Shown piece by piece: positions 19,101 to 26,882 of a stretch of 64,000 nucleotides of DNA. The notes under the pieces are model-generated. The model was not told where the DNA came from. It saw only the letters and a program-made list of their open reading frames with translations, and did not search any database. The DNA is from UBA9300 sp032260385. Its GTDB lineage: Bacteria > Bacteroidota > Bacteroidia > Bacteroidales > VadinHA17. Both the position numbers and the translations under genes were made by a program. The stretch covers positions 12,487-76,486 of the forward strand of contig JAVVEL010000013.1 of the NCBI GenBank assembly GCA_032260385.1. Direction: 5' to 3'. How positions within the stretch are numbered: the first letter of the stretch is position 1; every line of letters begins with the position of its first letter.

Positions 19101-19342
19101 CCGGGTGTCTTCACCATAACAATGGGTTCTGCATAACACATCCCTATGCAGCCCACTTCCAGGATATCTGCGCTTACATCCGCTTTTTTCAGCCGCAAAG
19201 CGAACTCATCCCTTACCTCGCCTGCCCCTGCAGACTGACCGCAGGTGGCCATCCCGATATATACCACAGTGGACTTATCTCCGTGGAGGTTCTTCCACTC
19301 CTTAAGAGATGCTTCCTGTAAATTATTAAAAGCTGTTTTCAT
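16184..19342 (-). CDS. NuoF-like diaphorase fused to GltD/NfnB-like flavoprotein
   Basis: This single 1052-residue chain has four parts. Residues 25-105 are a thioredoxin-like [2Fe-2S] domain (Cys34, Cys65, Cys69). Residues 140-540 are a NuoF core with GLRGRGGAGFPTWKKW (FMN), YLICNADEGDPGAF (NADH) and the ESCGKCAPCRLGTRQ cluster ligands (Cys476, 479, 482, and 522). Residues 550-620 form a cysteine-rich linker (Cys565, 569, 604, 608, 612, 616), as in glutamate synthase small subunits. Residues about 655-1040 are a GltD-type flavoprotein with VGIIGAGPGG (FAD) and GVVGGGNAAIDAARS (second dinucleotide). A CLRC pair ends the chain. The layout suits an enzyme that couples two nicotinamide pools or ferredoxin to formate dehydrogenase; bifurcation is inference. 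Confidence 0.88.
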   Translation of the reverse strand: MKTAFNNLQEASLKEWKNLHGDKSTVVYIGMATCGQSAGAGEVRDEFALRLKKADVSADILEVGCIGMCYAEPIVMVKTPGRDLVCYGNVQTSDVSSIIGDHLQENKIVDELVLGVIGESENKMLPSLFSTQVMKGQVRRVLSNCGLIDPENIGHYIANNGYSGLRKALQMQPSGIIEIIKESGLRGRGGAGFPTWKKWTFCYEQKADTKYLICNADEGDPGAFMNRSLIEGDPHSLIEGMIIAGYAIGASEAYIYCRAEYPLALDRLRLAIQQAGEKDFLGVNILNSGFSFNIKIKEGAGAFVCGEETALIASIEGRRGMPVPRPPFPAVSGLWAKPTVINNVETLASVAIILRNSPEWYSEIGTVNSKGSKTFALVGKVNHTGLIEVALGTTIREMVFEIGGGIPGNRKFKAVQTGGPSGGCIPASHIDVPVDYDELAKVGTIMGSGGIVVMDEKTCMVDFARYFLEFANKESCGKCAPCRLGTRQMLDILDDIVKGRGKLEDIDLLLELAEGVKKGSLCGLGQTAPNPVITTIKYFRHEYEEHIVQKKCRASVCTELVSSPCQHTCPIGTEVPVYIGYIARKEYQKAHEIILKDNPLMSVCGRVCHHPCEEFCQTGNWGDPIAIRALKRYATDWAIEQGLYPTRDTFKKIFRESVGIIGAGPGGLMAGYNLVKKGYDVTVYEAESIAGGALATAIPEYRLPLEILNLDISNIMTAGLKIVTNTRVGRDISLSELKNKHDALLIATGAHKSKKLGIDNESADGVSDALTFLKKVKMNENPVVGEIVGVVGGGNAAIDAARSAIRLQSCKKVIIIYRRSEKEIPAFSEEIEAGLEEGVEIMYLTNPVKVIVDESNKLSGLICIKMTPGEYDSSGRRRPVPLEGSEFEIGLSTLIVAIGEDPDHDFLKGERGIEFNRNSSIKTDPESFATGSPGVFAVGDAVSGPDTIIKAMGGGKVAAEMIHRFLRGENVKPDYAPSRPSVYVQPHEIDPETIAELGRPEILRIAASRRHKNFNEVDKVLDEENAVKEAYRCLRCDLETEDAKAALKNMGL

Positions 19343-19348
19343 ATGTTA

Positions 19349-19801
19349 TCAGCCTTTATCCCCGTAAATTATGTTCCTTGCCTTGTTGGGTGTCATTTTT
19401 GCATTCACCTTGTTATTGACCACCACACAGGGAGCCAAACCACAGGCCCCGATGCATGCCAGGGTATCTATCGAATATTTCAGATCATCCGTCACTTCAC
19501 CACTTCTTATGCCGAGTAAACCTTCAATATTTTCGAGGATCTTACCTGAACCCCTCACATGACAGGCAGTGCCCCTGCATACACAAATATGGGTTTCACC
19601 AACAGGTGTAAAGCGGAACTGTGAATAAAAGGTGGCAACCCCAAATACCCTGCTTTGTGGGACCCTTGTAAAACGGGCTATTTCCTCCATTGATTCTTCC
19701 GAGAGATAGCCATTCTCAGCCTGCACAGCCTGCAGAACAGGTATCAGTTCTTCCTGCTTACCGGAAAAGGGAGCAAATATTTCATCCAGTTGCTTGCTCA
19801 T
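19349..19801 (-). CDS. NuoE-like [2Fe-2S] subunit (first copy)
   Basis: This 150-residue thioredoxin-like [2Fe-2S] protein starts MSKQLDEIFAPFSG and carries VPQSRVFGVATFYSQF, as expected for NuoE/HndA. Ligands are CRGTAC (about 84-89) and CIGAC within LACIGACGLAPCVVV. It is six bases from the fusion gene, so the two products are very likely made in parallel and form one diaphorase module. It is distinct from the second NuoE at 13036, though the fold and ligands are the same. Confidence 0.88.
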   Translation of the reverse strand: MSKQLDEIFAPFSGKQEELIPVLQAVQAENGYLSEESMEEIARFTRVPQSRVFGVATFYSQFRFTPVGETHICVCRGTACHVRGSGKILENIEGLLGIRSGEVTDDLKYSIDTLACIGACGLAPCVVVNNKVNAKMTPNKARNIIYGDKG

Positions 19802-19849
19802 TTCTCAAAAATATTAAACATGCATAAAATACGCTGTCAAGTTATCTGT

Positions 19850-20449
19850 CTAATACCATTTCTGCAAATCTTCAGGGCTATTAATATTACGGAAAGGATT
19901 TATTTCACTGCTTCGCTCCTCGATCTCCAGGTATTTATCATCAACTAATTTAAGAAATTCTCTTATTGAATATTTATTTTCCGATTTTAAAAAATCGTCC
20001 AGCCGGGCCAGAACAGTCTTACTGTATACTGCGTGCAATGGTTCAATAAGTCCTTTATATACAGGTACTAAAACTTCACATTCAGTATTTCTAAAATTCA
20101 ATGCCACAGCGCTGACAGTTGAAACAGACAGTTCCGGCATATCGCCTGCCACCAGGAAGACTGCTTCTTTATCAGTATTGGTCAGGGCCGAATGCAATCC
20201 GCCCAGCGGGCCCTTCTTATGATATATATCACCGGCCATCCTGACGTAATCATATTCTTCAAACTCAGTCCTGTTATTTGTTATTATTAAAACATCATCA
20301 AAAACTGACCTGACTACTTCCAGGGTCTTTTCAATTATTGGTTTGCCATCAATAACAATTTTTGCCTTTGTCCTGCCTGCAAAGCGTGTATTTCTCCCTC
20401 CTGCAAGGATGGCGGCGGTAATGTCATATCTCCTGGGGACCTTTTTCAT
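19850..20449 (-). CDS. mobA: Molybdenum cofactor guanylyltransferase MobA
   Basis: I choose the ATG at 20447-20449 (199 residues). An upstream in-frame ATG at 20530 would add 27 basic residues not seen in the family. The N-terminus AAILAGGRNTRFAGRTKAKI is the nucleotidyltransferase GG-x-x-x-R-x-G motif with the downstream lysine. KKGPLGGLHSAL and FLVAGDMPELS (metal-binding Asp) follow, as in MobA. The enzyme attaches GMP to molybdopterin, making the bis-MGD form used by formate dehydrogenases. Its place inside the formate operon fits that need. Confidence 0.85.
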   Translation of the reverse strand: MKKVPRRYDITAAILAGGRNTRFAGRTKAKIVIDGKPIIEKTLEVVRSVFDDVLIITNNRTEFEEYDYVRMAGDIYHKKGPLGGLHSALTNTDKEAVFLVAGDMPELSVSTVSAVALNFRNTECEVLVPVYKGLIEPLHAVYSKTVLARLDDFLKSENKYSIREFLKLVDDKYLEIEERSSEINPFRNINSPEDLQKWY

Positions 20450-20532
20450 TACAGAAAGGGTAAAATAAATCTGGTCTTTATAATGCCGGCAGAGACGCTG
20501 TTTTTCTCTTCTCCACCAGTTTGCAGACATTA

Positions 20533-20604
20533 TTCAGGACGGGTCACGGGTCTCGAGGCTCGGTTGTCGTTCGTCTTTTGCCGTTCGTCGTTCGTCGTTT
20601 GTCC
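20533..20604. repeat. Low-complexity 7-bp word repeat (ACGAACG) inside the formate operon
   Basis: On the minus strand this spacer reads as consecutive seven-base words: ACAAACG, ACGAACG, ACGAACG, GCAAAAG, ACGAACG, ACAACCG. A GC-rich tail with GACCCGTGACCCG follows. It lies between the fhs stop and mobA. There is no ORF, and the function is unknown. Confidence 0.65.
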
Positions 20605-20607
20605 CAT

Positions 20608-22278
20608 TTAAAACAGGCCTGTAATATTACCATCCTCATCTATATCTATATTTTCTGCTGACGGTTTGGATGGCAATCCGGGCATTCTCATAATGGCACC
20701 TGCTATAGGAACAATAAATTCTGCACCGGATGACAGTTCAACCTCTCTTACGGCTATCTTAAATCCTCTCGGCCTGCCCTTCAGTTTGGCATCATCTGAG
20801 AGTGATTTTTGTGTTTTGGCTATGCAAACCGGCATATCATCAAGGCCCAGGCTCTCAATGGCCTTCAGCTGGTTCAATGCTTTTGCCGTAAATTCTACGC
20901 CATCGGCACCGTACATTTTTGTAGCAATAGTCTCTATTTTATCCTTGTAGCTGTCTGTAAGTTCATAAAGAGTCTTAAACTTTCTTTCCGGATCGTCCAC
21001 AGCTTTTACTACTTTCCCGGCAAGGTCCACAGCTCCTTCACCGCCTTTGGCCCATGAGTCGTTTAGTGCAACTTCCACATCCTGGCCCCTGCAAAAATCA
21101 GTTACAACTTTAATTTCCTCATCGGTATCAGTGGAAAATTTATTTATTGACACTATAGGTTTGAAACCAAACATCTTCATGTTTTCTACGTGTTTTTCCA
21201 GGTTTTCGAGTCCATCCTTCAATGCCTTGATATTTTCCACTGTAAGTTCTTTGATGGATGCACCTCCATGGTATTTTAGTGCTCTGATTGTTGCCACTAC
21301 CACTACGGCATCAGGAACAAGTCCACCCATACGGCATTTTATATCGAAGAATTTCTCAGCTCCCAGGTCACTGGCGAAACCTGCCTCAGTAACCACATAA
21401 TCACTGTAGGTCAATCCCATTTTTGTTCCCAGTATACTGTTGGTACCCTGTGCGATATTACCGAAGGGCCCTCCGTGAATAATGGCAGGTGTTCCTTCAA
21501 GGGTCTGTACCAGGTTTGGTTTGATTGCATCTTTCAGAAGAACGGCCATTGCTCCCTGGGCTTTAAGGTCGCGTGCAAAAACCGCCTTGCCTTCATAAGT
21601 ATATCCAACAAATATATTTCCAAGTCTTCTCTTCAGATCTTCCATATCGGTGGCCATACACAATATAGCCATCACCTCGGAAGCTGCGGTAATATAAAAC
21701 CCTGTTTCCCTCGGCACGCCCTGGGTAGTGCCACCCAGGCCGATAACAGTATTTCTGAGAGCTCTCTCATTCATATCCATTACCCTCTTCCACTCTATTG
21801 TCCGGGGATCGATATTAAGGCTTACACTTTTCTGCTGCAGGTTGTTATCGATCAGGGCAGCAAGGAGGTTATGGGCTTTCTCCACTGCTGCTATATCGCC
21901 GGTAAAGTGCAGGTTGATGTCTTCCATGGGAACAACCTGGGCATGTCCCCCTCCGGCAGCACCACCTTTTATTCCAAAGACAGGCCCGAGAGAAGGCTCT
22001 CTCAGCACAACGGTAGTTTTTCTATTGATCCTGTTCATTGCCTGGGCAAGGCCTATTGATGTAGTAGTCTTACCTTCACCGGCAGGAGTGGGAGTTATAG
22101 CCGTAACCAGTATTAACTTTGACTTTTTAACCTTCTCTTCATCAATGAGTTTTAAGGGAAGTTTAGCTTTATATTTACCATAAAGCTCCAGTTCATCCTT
22201 ATCAATACCTAGTTTCACGGCAACTTCGGTTATAGGCTTCATTTTTGTAGCCTGGGCAATTTCAATGTCTGATTTCAT
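20608..22278 (-). CDS. fhs: Formate-tetrahydrofolate ligase
   Basis: This 556-residue protein is the usual length of the enzyme that makes 10-formyl-tetrahydrofolate from formate, ATP and THF. Signatures are TPTPAGEGKTTTSIGLAQ (P-loop, about 62-79), LREPSLGPVFGIKGGAAGGG (about 93-112) and HGGPFGNIAQGTNS. The C-terminal FIVPIAGAIMRMPGLP is also typical. It is the first gene of the minus-strand formate locus, with a good promoter 90 bases upstream. This indicates that formate made or taken up by the dehydrogenases enters one-carbon metabolism. No full Wood-Ljungdahl gene set is present in the window. Confidence 0.96.
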   Translation of the reverse strand: MKSDIEIAQATKMKPITEVAVKLGIDKDELELYGKYKAKLPLKLIDEEKVKKSKLILVTAITPTPAGEGKTTTSIGLAQAMNRINRKTTVVLREPSLGPVFGIKGGAAGGGHAQVVPMEDINLHFTGDIAAVEKAHNLLAALIDNNLQQKSVSLNIDPRTIEWKRVMDMNERALRNTVIGLGGTTQGVPRETGFYITAASEVMAILCMATDMEDLKRRLGNIFVGYTYEGKAVFARDLKAQGAMAVLLKDAIKPNLVQTLEGTPAIIHGGPFGNIAQGTNSILGTKMGLTYSDYVVTEAGFASDLGAEKFFDIKCRMGGLVPDAVVVVATIRALKYHGGASIKELTVENIKALKDGLENLEKHVENMKMFGFKPIVSINKFSTDTDEEIKVVTDFCRGQDVEVALNDSWAKGGEGAVDLAGKVVKAVDDPERKFKTLYELTDSYKDKIETIATKMYGADGVEFTAKALNQLKAIESLGLDDMPVCIAKTQKSLSDDAKLKGRPRGFKIAVREVELSSGAEFIVPIAGAIMRMPGLPSKPSAENIDIDEDGNITGLF

Positions 22279-22368
22279 ATGTATTCTTTTTAAAGTTTAT
22301 TATCCTTTATTATAACATTTCTGCTGTATTTTTGCTCAGCATAATGCAAATATTACTATCGGGGTCTC

Positions 22369-22400
22369 CAAAGTTATTTAAAAACATTAATTTAGAAAAA
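22369..22400 (-). promoter_or_regulatory. Bacteroidota-type promoter for the fhs-fdh operon
   Basis: On the minus strand TTTT (22400-22397), a 20-base spacer and TAACTTTG (22376-22369) match the Bacteroidota consensus with one -33 mismatch. Transcription would start near 22362, giving a leader of about 85 bases before fhs. The same 143-base interval also serves the divergent SDR gene. Confidence 0.5.
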
Positions 22401-22421
22401 AATACTGAAAAACCGGATTAA

Positions 22422-23228
22422 ATGAGACATGTTGTTATAACTGGAGGAACCAGGGGCATAGGATTCGGACTGGTCCGGGAATTTTTAGCTCACGGACTCA
22501 ACGTTACATTCTGCGGTACAACAGACCATTCGGTAATGAAGGCCATGAACCTTCTGATAGAAGAATGGTCATCAAAAATGTTCAGGGGTGTGGTTTGCGA
22601 TGTATCGAAAGAAGATGACCTTTTAAATCTATGGGAATTTGGAACAAAGATTTTCGGTGAGGTTGATATATGGATCAATAATGCAGGCATAGATAATCCA
22701 CAGGCTACATTTAACGAGCTTCAGCCATCGGATATAAACAGGCTTACAGACATCAATATTAAAGGGCTTATGCACGCAAGCCATATTGCATATAACAATA
22801 TGCTGAAGCAGGGTAAAGGTTCCATTTATAATATGGGCGGACTGGGCAGCGACGGGAGGATGATCAAAGGGCTTACCCCCTATGGGATGTCTAAAAGAGC
22901 AGTGCAATACTTCACAAAGGCCTTTGCCAGGGAAACCGGGAAAGATAGTCCGGTAAAAATCGGTTTATTACTGCCGGGAATGGTATTGACAGATATGCTC
23001 CTTGACCCCATAAGGAAAGGTGAAGACAATGCCGGGAGGCTTAAGAGGGTTTACAATCTCCTGGCCGATGAGGTTGAGCCCGTTGCCTCTTATCTGACTG
23101 AGCGGATTATCAGCAACGAGAAGAATGGGGTAATAATCTCCTGTTCCGGAAGTACCCGCATGCTCCTCAAAGTCCCGGGTCGTCTCTTCTCCGGAAGAGA
23201 TATAGTCACTGATAAACTGAAAGCCTGA
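22422..23228 (+). CDS. Short-chain dehydrogenase/reductase
   Basis: This 268-residue classical SDR has the Rossmann glycine motif TGGTRGIG at about 7-14, NNAGID (about 86-91) and the catalytic YGMSK (Tyr-x-x-x-Lys, about 153-157). The usual catalytic serine position holds glycine-rich NMGGLGSDG instead of a clear serine, so activity may be altered. The substrate is unknown. The gene is divergent from fhs and convergent with xylA, and no operon partner is evident. Confidence 0.88.
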   Translation: MRHVVITGGTRGIGFGLVREFLAHGLNVTFCGTTDHSVMKAMNLLIEEWSSKMFRGVVCDVSKEDDLLNLWEFGTKIFGEVDIWINNAGIDNPQATFNELQPSDINRLTDINIKGLMHASHIAYNNMLKQGKGSIYNMGGLGSDGRMIKGLTPYGMSKRAVQYFTKAFARETGKDSPVKIGLLLPGMVLTDMLLDPIRKGEDNAGRLKRVYNLLADEVEPVASYLTERIISNEKNGVIISCSGSTRMLLKVPGRLFSGRDIVTDKLKA

Positions 23229-23265
23229 ATTCCTGCCGGATGTGTAATTATTTATGTTTCCCGGC

Positions 23266-24564
23266 TTATATATACCTGGATATAAGCATCTCAAAAAGTT
23301 CCTGCCTTCCGCTGATACTTTCCGGTTCGCCGTATTTCAGTGCAAGCTCGCGCATTTTTTCAAGTGTGAGCTGACCCTTTTCAAAATCTGAACCTTCATG
23401 AGAATCAAAGGAAACATACCTTTTATTCCTGAGTGCAGTATAATCACTATGACTGAGTACTTTATCGGCAATTATCAATGCTCTTGCAAAGGTATCCATA
23501 CCTGATATATGTGCATAGAAGAGATCTTCCGGTCCGGTTGAATTCCTTCTCAGTTTGGCATCAAAATTTATACCACCGGTGGTGAAACCTCCCGCTGCCA
23601 TAATAACCATCATGGCTTCAGTCACTTCGTAAATATTGGTCGGAAATTCGTCAGTATCCCATCCGTTCTGGTAATCTCCCTTATTTGCATCTATACTCCC
23701 AAGCATTCCTGCATTTGCAGCCACCTGCAATTCATGCTGGAAGGTGTGCCCGGCAAGAATTGCATGATTTACTTCGATATTGATTTTAAAATCATCCTCC
23801 AGTCCGTAATGTCTCAGGAAGCTGATAACAGTATCAGTATCATAATCATATTGATGTTTGGTAGGTTCCATGGGTTTGGGTTCTATAAGGAAGCTACCTT
23901 TAAACCCGTTTTTCCTGCCATAGTCACGGGCTATGGTGAGCATCATGGCCAGATGATCAATTTCCCTTTTCATATCGGTATTATGCAGGCTCATATAACC
24001 CTCACGTCCTCCCCAGAAGACATAATTTTCCCCTCCCAGTTCAATAGTGGCATCAATGGCATTTTTGAGCTGTGTGGCCGCATGTGTCAGAACCCTGAAA
24101 TCGGGGTTGGTTGCAGCACCGTTCATATATCTCGGATCGGAAAAAAGGTTAGCCGTACCCCATAATAATCTGACACCTGTTGAATCCTGTATATCTTTTA
24201 CCAGGGGCAATATTTTTTCAAGGCGCTTTTCTATTTCGAAAACAGTGCCGTTCCCCACCAGATCAGTGTCATGAAAGCAGTAAAAGGGAGTTCCAAGCTT
24301 ACTTATAAAATCAAAGGCCGACTCAAGTTTTTGCTTTGCCTTATCAAGCGGGTCTTTCACATCATCCCAGGGGAAGAAGCGGGTGGGATCACCAAACTGG
24401 TCAGATCCGTCGCCGCAGAATGAATGCCAGTAGGCGACAGCAAAACGGAGATGATCCCTCATCGGCTTAGCTGCCACCAGTTCCTCTTCATTATACCATT
24501 TAAAGGCCAGTGGATTACCTGAATCCCTGCCTTCATACTTAATCCTGTCAATACCTTTAAACAT
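23266..24564 (-). CDS. xylA: Xylose isomerase
   Basis: This 432-residue protein (class II length, about 430-440) converts D-xylose to D-xylulose. FYCFHDTDLVG holds the catalytic histidine. SFLIEPKPMEPTKHQYDYD carries metal-binding glutamate and lysine. INIEVNHAILAGHTFQHEL and DANKGDYQNGWDTDEFP complete the metal sites. It follows xylB by 11 bases, so the two are co-transcribed. Confidence 0.97.
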   Translation of the reverse strand: MFKGIDRIKYEGRDSGNPLAFKWYNEEELVAAKPMRDHLRFAVAYWHSFCGDGSDQFGDPTRFFPWDDVKDPLDKAKQKLESAFDFISKLGTPFYCFHDTDLVGNGTVFEIEKRLEKILPLVKDIQDSTGVRLLWGTANLFSDPRYMNGAATNPDFRVLTHAATQLKNAIDATIELGGENYVFWGGREGYMSLHNTDMKREIDHLAMMLTIARDYGRKNGFKGSFLIEPKPMEPTKHQYDYDTDTVISFLRHYGLEDDFKINIEVNHAILAGHTFQHELQVAANAGMLGSIDANKGDYQNGWDTDEFPTNIYEVTEAMMVIMAAGGFTTGGINFDAKLRRNSTGPEDLFYAHISGMDTFARALIIADKVLSHSDYTALRNKRYVSFDSHEGSDFEKGQLTLEKMRELALKYGEPESISGRQELFEMLISRYI

Positions 24565-24575
24565 GTTGTGATATT

Positions 24576-26072
24576 TTATTTGTTTATTTTTTCAAGTTCA
24601 CTCTGCAATATCTCTTTCCACCCGATGTAGAGAGATGCATATATTTCTCTATCCTTTCCCCGGGGATTAATTTCTTCCACCACTTCCATTCCCTTGAACG
24701 CTTCCTCCTTATCAGCATATATCCCTGCTCCGAGTCCGGCTCCCCTGGCGGCACCCGCTGAGCCGTCTGTATTGTAAAGGAGCACTGATGCTCCGGTAAG
24801 ATCAGCCACCAGTTGGCTGAAAAGGGGACTGAGGAACATATTTGCCTTTCCTGCCCTTATCACGGAAATGTCAGTGCCGGCTTCTTTCATAATGTCAGCG
24901 GCATACCTGAAAGCACAGGCAATACCCTCCTGCACAGCCCTGTAAATATGTTCAGCGTTATGGGTATTGAGATCAAGGTTCAGGATTGAAGCACCCATAT
25001 CGGTATTTTCCAGCAGTCTCTCTGCTCCATTACCAAAGGGCAGCACCTTCAGTCCATTGCTTCCCGGGGCTACACCGGCAGCCATCCTGTTCATCCCTTC
25101 ATAATCCAATCCTGCACCGGCAATCCTGCGCACCCAGGCATTCATTATACCCGTACCGTTGATACAGGCCAGCATACCCAGACGCTTTTTCTCTTTAGCA
25201 TGGTTGACATGGGCAAATAAATTAACCCGGGATCTTTCATCGGTCTGCACCCTGTCCGTTACGCCATAGAGAACACCTGAAGTACCTGCTGTTGCAGCCA
25301 ACTCACCGGGCTCCATAACATTGAGGGAAAAAGCATTGTTTGGCTGATCTCCGGCACGGTAACTCACAGGTATTCCCTTTCTTAGCCCCAGCGATTCTGC
25401 AACACCGGCACCAAGCTCACCCTGGACGGAAAACACCGGCCTTGCATCCGGGAATAAATCCCGGTCAAAGCCAAAATGATCAAGTATTCTGTCACTTATT
25501 TTATGTTCCCTGAAATCCCAGAAAATACCTTCGGATAAACCAGTAACCGTAGTACAAAGCTCACCGGTTAAACGCAGGGCAATATAGTCACCGGGCAACA
25601 TCACCCTGTGTATTCTAGAATAATTTTCTGCTTCGTTCTCCTTCATCCAGGCCAGCTTGGCCGCCGTGAAATTACCGGGGCTGTTAAGAAGATTGTCCAT
25701 GCAGTACTTATGCCCGATATTTTGATATGCCCTGTTACCATACTCGACAGCACGGCTGTCACACCATATTATTGAAGGTCGTATTACTTCAAGAGCATGG
25801 TCGACAGCCACCAGTCCGTGCATCTGGTATGAGATGCCTATAGCTGCTATACTGTCTTTCAGGGATGGCTCTGACCGGAGACAGCTGTTAATTGCATCCC
25901 TGAGTGCCTCCCACCAGCTAAGTGGATCCTGTTCAGCCCACCCGGGATTCAAGGCGGATATTTTCATCTCCTGCGCGGGAGCAGAGGCAGTGGCAACAGT
26001 CTTCCCTGTTTCCGCGTTAATAACGGAAGCTTTAACAAAGGAACTGCCTGCATCAAGACCGAGAAGATACAT
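24576..26072 (-). CDS. xylB: Xylulokinase, FGGY family
   Basis: This 498-residue sugar kinase phosphorylates D-xylulose before the pentose phosphate pathway. The N-terminus MYLLGLDAGSSFVKASV is the first phosphate motif. Others are SYQMHGLVAVD, SIIWCDSRA, GLSEGIFWDF, TAGTSGVLYG and GAARGAGLGAG. The identity as xylulokinase rather than another FGGY kinase rests on the adjacent xylA. A promoter-like sequence with a direct repeat lies upstream. Confidence 0.93.
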   Translation of the reverse strand: MYLLGLDAGSSFVKASVINAETGKTVATASAPAQEMKISALNPGWAEQDPLSWWEALRDAINSCLRSEPSLKDSIAAIGISYQMHGLVAVDHALEVIRPSIIWCDSRAVEYGNRAYQNIGHKYCMDNLLNSPGNFTAAKLAWMKENEAENYSRIHRVMLPGDYIALRLTGELCTTVTGLSEGIFWDFREHKISDRILDHFGFDRDLFPDARPVFSVQGELGAGVAESLGLRKGIPVSYRAGDQPNNAFSLNVMEPGELAATAGTSGVLYGVTDRVQTDERSRVNLFAHVNHAKEKKRLGMLACINGTGIMNAWVRRIAGAGLDYEGMNRMAAGVAPGSNGLKVLPFGNGAERLLENTDMGASILNLDLNTHNAEHIYRAVQEGIACAFRYAADIMKEAGTDISVIRAGKANMFLSPLFSQLVADLTGASVLLYNTDGSAGAARGAGLGAGIYADKEEAFKGMEVVEEINPRGKDREIYASLYIGWKEILQSELEKINK

Positions 26073-26091
26073 ATTTGCCAGGTATAGGACC

Positions 26092-26159
26092 TAAATATAA
26101 TCAAAACCTGAGACGGGTAAAAGAATTCTCCGGGTATTTAAAGAGAAATTAAATTCTCC
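26092..26159 (-). promoter_or_regulatory. xylBA promoter with direct repeat
   Basis: On the minus strand TTTT (26122-26119), a 19-base spacer and TATATTTA (26099-26092) resemble a Bacteroidota promoter. Just upstream, the octamer AATTCTCC (plus-strand reading) occurs at 26124-26131 and again at 26152-26159, exactly 28 bases apart. This could be an operator for a xylose regulator. No regulator gene is present nearby. Confidence 0.35.
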
Positions 26160-26173
26160 TGTAAGAGAAACAA

Positions 26174-26713
26174 TTATTCATTAAGCCAGTTAAGAATTTC
26201 AGGATCGGTGGGTTTGACCCTGGGTTTGATTACTTTGACAAGCTTACCCTTTTCATCAATAAGGTATTTCTGGAAATTCCACTGAACCTTTGAATCTTCA
26301 AAATTATTCAGTTCTTTTTCTGTAAGCCATTTATAGACAGGGTGCATATCATTACCCTTAACAGATACTTTTGACATCATGGGGAATGTCACCCCATAAT
26401 TCCTTGTGCAGAATTCCTTTATTTCCTCATCTGACCCTGGCTCCTGGTTCATGAAATTATTGGCCGGGAAACCGATGATAATAAAATCATCGCCACCGTA
26501 TTGCTCCCATAATTCCTGGAGATCTTCATACTGTGGAGTAAAGCCGCACTTGGAAGCGGTGTTTACTATCATCACTTTTTTCCCCTTTAGCTGTTCAAAA
26601 CTGAAGTCTTCCCCTTCAAGGGTTTGTACCTTAAAATCATAAATTGACTGACCCTGGGAATACAATGAGCTTACTGATGCTGCCATTATCATAATAAATA
26701 TTATCCTTTTCAT
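26174..26713 (-). CDS. Glutathione peroxidase family thiol peroxidase, exported
   Basis: From the ATG at 26711-26713 (179 residues) there is a short signal peptide ending near LYSQG. The mature protein contains VNTASKCGFTPQY (peroxidatic Cys in place of selenocysteine), FPANNFMNQEPGS (family FPCNQF-x-x-QEPG with the first Cys replaced) and VQWNFQKYLID (WNF triad region). Bacterial homologues often use thioredoxin rather than glutathione. It would reduce peroxides in the periplasm. It sits between the GH3 gene and xylB, and this placement is probably incidental. Confidence 0.9.
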   Translation of the reverse strand: MKRIIFIMIMAASVSSLYSQGQSIYDFKVQTLEGEDFSFEQLKGKKVMIVNTASKCGFTPQYEDLQELWEQYGGDDFIIIGFPANNFMNQEPGSDEEIKEFCTRNYGVTFPMMSKVSVKGNDMHPVYKWLTEKELNNFEDSKVQWNFQKYLIDEKGKLVKVIKPRVKPTDPEILNWLNE

Positions 26714-26882
26714 TTGTTTAAAATTTCTAGTTTCATTCTCCTTTGCTTCTAAATTTAATACAGGATTAACAGTCACAGGGTGGCATTTGTTCATGCCCTG
26801 ACAATGATATCATGAGTCTCGCTACAGGGCCATCAGCCGATAGTCCCGTGCCGGCCGGCTCTCTCCTGTAAGCCTGAAAAAT

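Noticed and set aside
21475..22059. 194-codon plus-strand frame opposite fhs
   Set aside because: It is antisense to a highly conserved enzyme and has no domain.
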